Origin: Deltaproteobacteria bacterium
Lineage (GTDB): Bacteria; SAR324; NAC60-12
Length of the DNA stretch: 10,715 bases
Direction: 5' to 3'
Assembly (NCBI GenBank): GCA_002716165.1
Contig: PAZT01000021.1
Location: 1-10,715, forward strand
Shown here: in pieces, positions 8,027 to 10,715 of the stretch
Position numbering within the stretch: position 1 is the first letter of the stretch
How the letters are laid out: the number at the start of each line of letters is the position of its first letter
Notes under the pieces: generated by a model
Database searches by the model: none
Told to the model about the DNA's origin: nothing
Seen by the model: the letters and a program-made list of their open reading frames with translations, nothing else
Translations under genes and position numbers: made by a program

Positions 8027-8060
8027 ATAATCTATGGATTTATTGATAATCTATTATCAA
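8027..8060. promoter_or_regulatory. Fur/Zur-type operator palindrome with adjacent half-site
   Basis: TTGATAAT-CT-ATTATCAA at 8043-8060 is a perfect 8-2-8 inverted repeat. Its TGATAAT/ATTATCA arms resemble the AT-rich boxes of Fur-family repressors, whose usual 7-1-7 form differs by one base in the centre. The nine bases ATAATCTAT inside it (8046-8054) occur again at 8027-8035, 19 bases away, as if a second dimer could bind. It lies between the divergent GTPase and permease genes, eight bases upstream of TTGACA on the plus strand. It may also overlap the -35 region of a minus-strand promoter with a TATGAT-like -10. Metal-dependent repression of one or both sides is inferred. Zur, Fur or another Fur-family member cannot be separated here. 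Confidence 0.6.
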
Positions 8061-8068
8061 ATATCTGG

Positions 8069-8096
8069 TTGACAAAACAAGTCATTCAAGGATTCT
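8069..8096 (+). promoter_or_regulatory. Candidate promoter for the permease-GTPase pair
   Basis: A consensus -35 box TTGACA lies at 8069-8074. The best -10 at 16 bases spacing is GATTCT (8091-8096), which matches the TATAAT consensus at only three of six positions. A weak -10 could mean activation or simply a relaxed promoter. The palindrome at 8043-8060 lies just upstream. A leader of about 60 bases would precede the ATG at 8162. Confidence 0.4.
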
Positions 8097-8099
8097 TAT

Positions 8100-8121
8100 T
8101 GCAAATCGTTTGCATTTGCAA
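8100..8121. repeat. Cluster of TGCAAA half-sites in the leader
   Basis: TGCAAA-TCG-TTTGCA (8100-8114) is a perfect 6-3-6 palindrome, and TTTGCA is repeated directly after it (8115-8120), making a second overlapping palindrome TTGCA-TT-TGCAA (8110-8121). Three copies of one half-site within 22 bases, between the candidate -10 and the permease start, could bind a second regulator or form a small leader hairpin. No known regulator is recognised. Confidence 0.35.
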
Positions 8122-8161
8122 GCTTTGCTGAGACACAATTTTGATCCTCAATCATGATGAT

Positions 8162-9322
8162 ATGAAGCATGCCAATATTGCTAATAATGAACCACATAAA
8201 TCATTAAGAAGGGCAATCGAAAGGGGACTTGGCTTTTCTCCACTAAGTTTGTTTTTACTTTTCGGACCGGCATTATTGGCAGTGACTCAAGCTAATGCCA
8301 TATCGGATAGATTTTATGCCCCAATCAGTTCAATGCTTAATCCTTTGCTGGTTTGGATAGGCAAACTCCCAATGCCTATTGCTTTCACTTTTGGAGGAGA
8401 TTACGGAGTTTTTGCTATGTTGCCGTTTCTGCTACTTTACGCACTACCTACAATCTTAATATTCACCGGACTGATTACAATTTATAAAAGCACCGGACTT
8501 ATTGATAGACTCTCTTTTGGTTTAAACCCATTGCTTAAACCATTTGGATTAAAAGGAAACGATCTTGTTCGGATAATAATGGGGTTTGGATGTAATGTTC
8601 CAGCTATTGTGTCGACCCGGTCCTGTTCTAGTTGCTCGCGTGGCACATGTGTTTCAGCAATAGCATTCGGTTCTGCTTGCTCCTACCAATTACCAGCCAC
8701 ACTGGCTGTTTTCGCTGCGGCTGGATATCCCTGGCTAGGGCCTTGTTATCTAGCCGTTCTTGCAATCACAACTCTTGTGTATCTTCGTATAACTAAGCCA
8801 ACCTCAACCTACTTAACAAATGAGATACGGACACCTCAGTTGGGGTATTTGCGCCCACCGGATTGGAGAAAAGTAGGTCAAGATGTTATAAATAGTCTTA
8901 AGGAGTTCACTTTCGTAGCCATTCCTATTTTTGTAAGTATCTGCTTTTTAGCAGGGATAATGCAGTGGTCAGGAGCACTTGTTGCGCTGACAAGCATTTT
9001 GAAGCCGGTAATGGTCCCGTTTAATCTACCACCAGAGGCATCGCTTGCAATAGTTCTAGGCTCAGTCCGCAAAGATGGAATCGCAATTGGACTGCTTAAT
9101 GGCGATATGAACTCGCTCAAAATTGCCTTTGATAACCCTTTTCAAGTCCTTACTACGGTTTATCTTGCCAGTGTCCTTTTACCCTGTCTTGTAACGGTTT
9201 TGACGATTTGGAAAGAAATGAGTTTTAAATTTGCAATCAAAATGATCGCTCGCCAAGCAAGTTTCGCAGCACTTTTTGCTCTTGGTATCGCTTGGTTAGG
9301 TTTAATTGCTGTTTATTTTTAA
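8162..9322 (+). CDS. FeoB-like Gate-domain membrane permease without G domain
   Basis: This 386-residue membrane protein matches the transmembrane core of FeoB (ferrous iron transporter B) with no N-terminal GTPase domain. It has many hydrophobic segments in two halves. The first Gate half contains GFGCNVPAIVSTRSC (141-155), the FeoB signature around GCNVPA. The second contains PVMVPFNLP (282-290) and LLPCLVTVLTIWKEM (339-353), matching FeoB's second Gate and its conserved Pro-Cys. Between signature and next helix lies an unusual Cys group (155, 158, 163, 173). I chose ATG at 8162; an in-frame TTG at 8141 would add seven residues, and neither has a Shine-Dalgarno sequence. The COG0523 GTPase starts 12 bases downstream, so they are probably co-transcribed. 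Transport of Fe2+, Zn2+ or another divalent metal is likely; the substrate is not shown by the sequence. Confidence 0.85.
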   Translation: MKHANIANNEPHKSLRRAIERGLGFSPLSLFLLFGPALLAVTQANAISDRFYAPISSMLNPLLVWIGKLPMPIAFTFGGDYGVFAMLPFLLLYALPTILIFTGLITIYKSTGLIDRLSFGLNPLLKPFGLKGNDLVRIIMGFGCNVPAIVSTRSCSSCSRGTCVSAIAFGSACSYQLPATLAVFAAAGYPWLGPCYLAVLAITTLVYLRITKPTSTYLTNEIRTPQLGYLRPPDWRKVGQDVINSLKEFTFVAIPIFVSICFLAGIMQWSGALVALTSILKPVMVPFNLPPEASLAIVLGSVRKDGIAIGLLNGDMNSLKIAFDNPFQVLTTVYLASVLLPCLVTVLTIWKEMSFKFAIKMIARQASFAALFALGIAWLGLIAVYF

Positions 9323-9334
9323 ACTAATAATAAT

Positions 9335-10690
9335 ATGCTAGATAACAATACATATGCCCGTATTCCTGTGACAGTATTAACTGGTTTTCTCGGGTCTGGA
9401 AAAACCACCTTGCTCAATCGGATTTTGACTGAAAATCACGGCAAGCGAATTGCCGTGATCGAAAATGAATTTGGTGAAATAGGTGTCGACAACGATTTGG
9501 TGATTGGAGCGGAAGAAGAAATCTTCGAAATGAACAACGGCTGCATCTGTTGTACTGTCAGAGGGGATTTAATACGCATACTTAGCAACTTAATGAAACG
9601 ACGCGACAAGTTTGATCACATAATGATTGAAACAACCGGAATGGCAGATCCTGGACCAGTCGCCCAAACTTTTTTTATGGATGACGAATTACGTGAAGCA
9701 CTTAATCTTGATGGGGTGGTCACGTTGGTCGACACTAAGCATGTACTGCTGCACATTGATGATAGTGATGAAGTAAAAGAACAGATAGCTTTCGCAGACG
9801 TAATATTGCTAAACAAAATTGATCTTGTTTCTGCTACAGAACTGGATCAATTAGAAGCTCGAATTCATTCAATGAACTCTGCAGCAAAAATTTATCGAAC
9901 TCAAGATACAGTTGTCGAAATGGATAAAGTCCTTAACCTCGGCGGATTTGATCTGGATAGAGCTTTGGAAATTGACCCAAAATTTTTAGAACCAGAGTAT
10001 CCATTCGAGTGGAGTGGCTTATTTGAACTAAGCGCTGGGGACTACCACTTTGCCTTACAACCCGGGCCTGATCCTGCAATGAATATTAATTTTCGTTTAG
10101 CTGACAATGCAAGCGAAGCCGGCATGCGCGATACTGTGGAAAAAGCGGTTCTTGTTTTTTCTAGTGATGAGATCTCATTACAATCAGGTTCCTTGATTGA
10201 GCCTGGCGAACAACTTTCCCAAATTAACCTAGAGGGCGAAAAAATTAAATATATACTTCGCGCACCAAATTCAGGTTCATATGTGCTTTACACAGAGCAT
10301 CACCCTAATGAATTCGCAGCAATTATAACTGACGCAGCAGGAAATCAGATCAAAAGTTTATTTAACCGTGAATTTAAGCCTGATCACGAACATGATGAAG
10401 ATGTAACTTCGGTGGGAATAAGTACCCCAGGAGACTTAGACCCGAAGAAGTTCGAGCCTTGGTTACGAGATTTGCTTGCTAAGCAAGGCCCTGATATTTT
10501 TCGCATGAAAGGTGTTCTCTCCTTTAGCGAGTCAAGCGAAAGATATGTTTTTCAAGGAGTGCACATGCTATTTGACGGAAGAAAAGATCGTCCCTGGCGA
10601 GAAGGTGAGCGAAGTAACTCTTTAATATTCATTGGGCGCAATCTTGATCGTGAGGAACTCAACAAGGGTTTTAGTGAATGCCTGATATAG
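9335..10690 (+). CDS. COG0523 (CobW/G3E) GTPase with CICC motif and inserted beta-rich domain
   Basis: This 451-residue G3E GTPase has every hallmark of the family: Walker A GFLGSGKTT (17-25), ENEFGEIGVDNDL (43-55), the metal-binding GCICC (69-73), ETTGMADPGP (99-108) and the guanine motif NKID (160-163). Between the GTPase domain and the CobW C-terminal domain (about 355-448) lies an extra segment (about 219-345) that looks beta-rich: YPFEWSGLFEL, GDYHFALQPGPDPAM, SGSYVLYTEHHPNEF. It is followed by D-H-E-H-D-E-D (350-356), a possible metal-binding strip. At 451 residues it is longer than typical CobW-like proteins. It starts at ATG 12 bases after the permease, with no Shine-Dalgarno sequence. 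It probably hydrolyses GTP to hand over or sense a metal. Working with the permease is inferred from the gene order. Confidence 0.93.
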   Translation: MLDNNTYARIPVTVLTGFLGSGKTTLLNRILTENHGKRIAVIENEFGEIGVDNDLVIGAEEEIFEMNNGCICCTVRGDLIRILSNLMKRRDKFDHIMIETTGMADPGPVAQTFFMDDELREALNLDGVVTLVDTKHVLLHIDDSDEVKEQIAFADVILLNKIDLVSATELDQLEARIHSMNSAAKIYRTQDTVVEMDKVLNLGGFDLDRALEIDPKFLEPEYPFEWSGLFELSAGDYHFALQPGPDPAMNINFRLADNASEAGMRDTVEKAVLVFSSDEISLQSGSLIEPGEQLSQINLEGEKIKYILRAPNSGSYVLYTEHHPNEFAAIITDAAGNQIKSLFNREFKPDHEHDEDVTSVGISTPGDLDPKKFEPWLRDLLAKQGPDIFRMKGVLSFSESSERYVFQGVHMLFDGRKDRPWREGERSNSLIFIGRNLDREELNKGFSECLI

Positions 10691-10715
10691 ACTACTCGCT
10701 TTTAGATGATGATTT
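10678..10715 (+). CDS. Start of a possible further gene, cut by window end
   Basis: ATG at 10678-10680 opens a frame (M-P-D-I-D-Y-S-L-L-D-D-D) that overlaps the last 13 bases of the GTPase gene in another frame and is open to the window edge. AAGGG lies about ten bases upstream, the best Shine-Dalgarno-like sequence in the right half. The overlap suggests translational coupling in the same operon. With only 12 codons the product cannot be named. Confidence 0.35.
   Translation, partial: MPDIDYSLLDDD

Noticed and set aside
4900..10690. Reassigned genetic code with TGA read as Trp
   Set aside because: Although no gene here ends in TGA, the other six genes have no internal TGA and use TGG for tryptophan, so a general reassignment is not supported.
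1..10715. CRISPR arrays, insertion sequences, transposase or integrase genes
   Set aside because: No regularly spaced repeats, terminal inverted repeats around a transposase, or recombinase motifs were seen on either strand.

Overview
The window joins two unlike halves. Positions 1 to about 6400 carry a minus-strand cluster of secreted proteins typical of Planctomycetes and of some Verrucomicrobia and Lentisphaerae: a cytochrome-type DUF1549/DUF1553 protein, a Tat-exported DUF1501 protein, an exported WD40 propeller and a redoxin-like protein. Positions about 6770 to the end carry a metal-homeostasis module. I infer a member of the PVC group (environmental or metagenomic). The species cannot be told from the sequence. 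Most starts have no clear Shine-Dalgarno sequence, and three of the starts I use or discuss are GTG or TTG.

Left half, in transcription order (right to left): redoxin-like protein (6402-4900), DUF1549/DUF1553 cytochrome-type protein (4848-2665), DUF1501 protein (2592-1195) and WD40 propeller (1185-205). Gaps are 51, 72 and 9 bases, so this is probably one operon. The first gene has an in-frame TGA at codon 44 (6271-6273), just after the signal peptide. The same frame is open for 456 codons beyond it.

Junction (6403-6774): no gene. It holds a tRNA or tmRNA 3'-end-like T-arm with a CCA-like end (6613-6643, minus), which could be an old attachment site, and an 8-bp inverted repeat at 6714/6752. 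Base composition shifts near here. Hand counts on single 60-base lines give 52-55% GC on the left and 37-45% on the right.

Right half: a COG0523 (G3E) GTPase on the minus strand (7962-6775) is divergent from a FeoB-like Gate permease without a G domain (8162-9322). The permease is followed after 12 bases by a second COG0523 GTPase with an intact CICC motif and an extra beta-rich domain (9335-10690). A further reading frame starts inside the end of that gene and runs off the window. The divergent spacer holds a perfect palindrome (TTGATAAT-CT-ATTATCAA) of Fur/Zur type and a TTGACA box. My reading is a metal-responsive module in which detached G3E GTPases work with a FeoB-type membrane core. 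The pairing, the metal and the direction of control are inferences.
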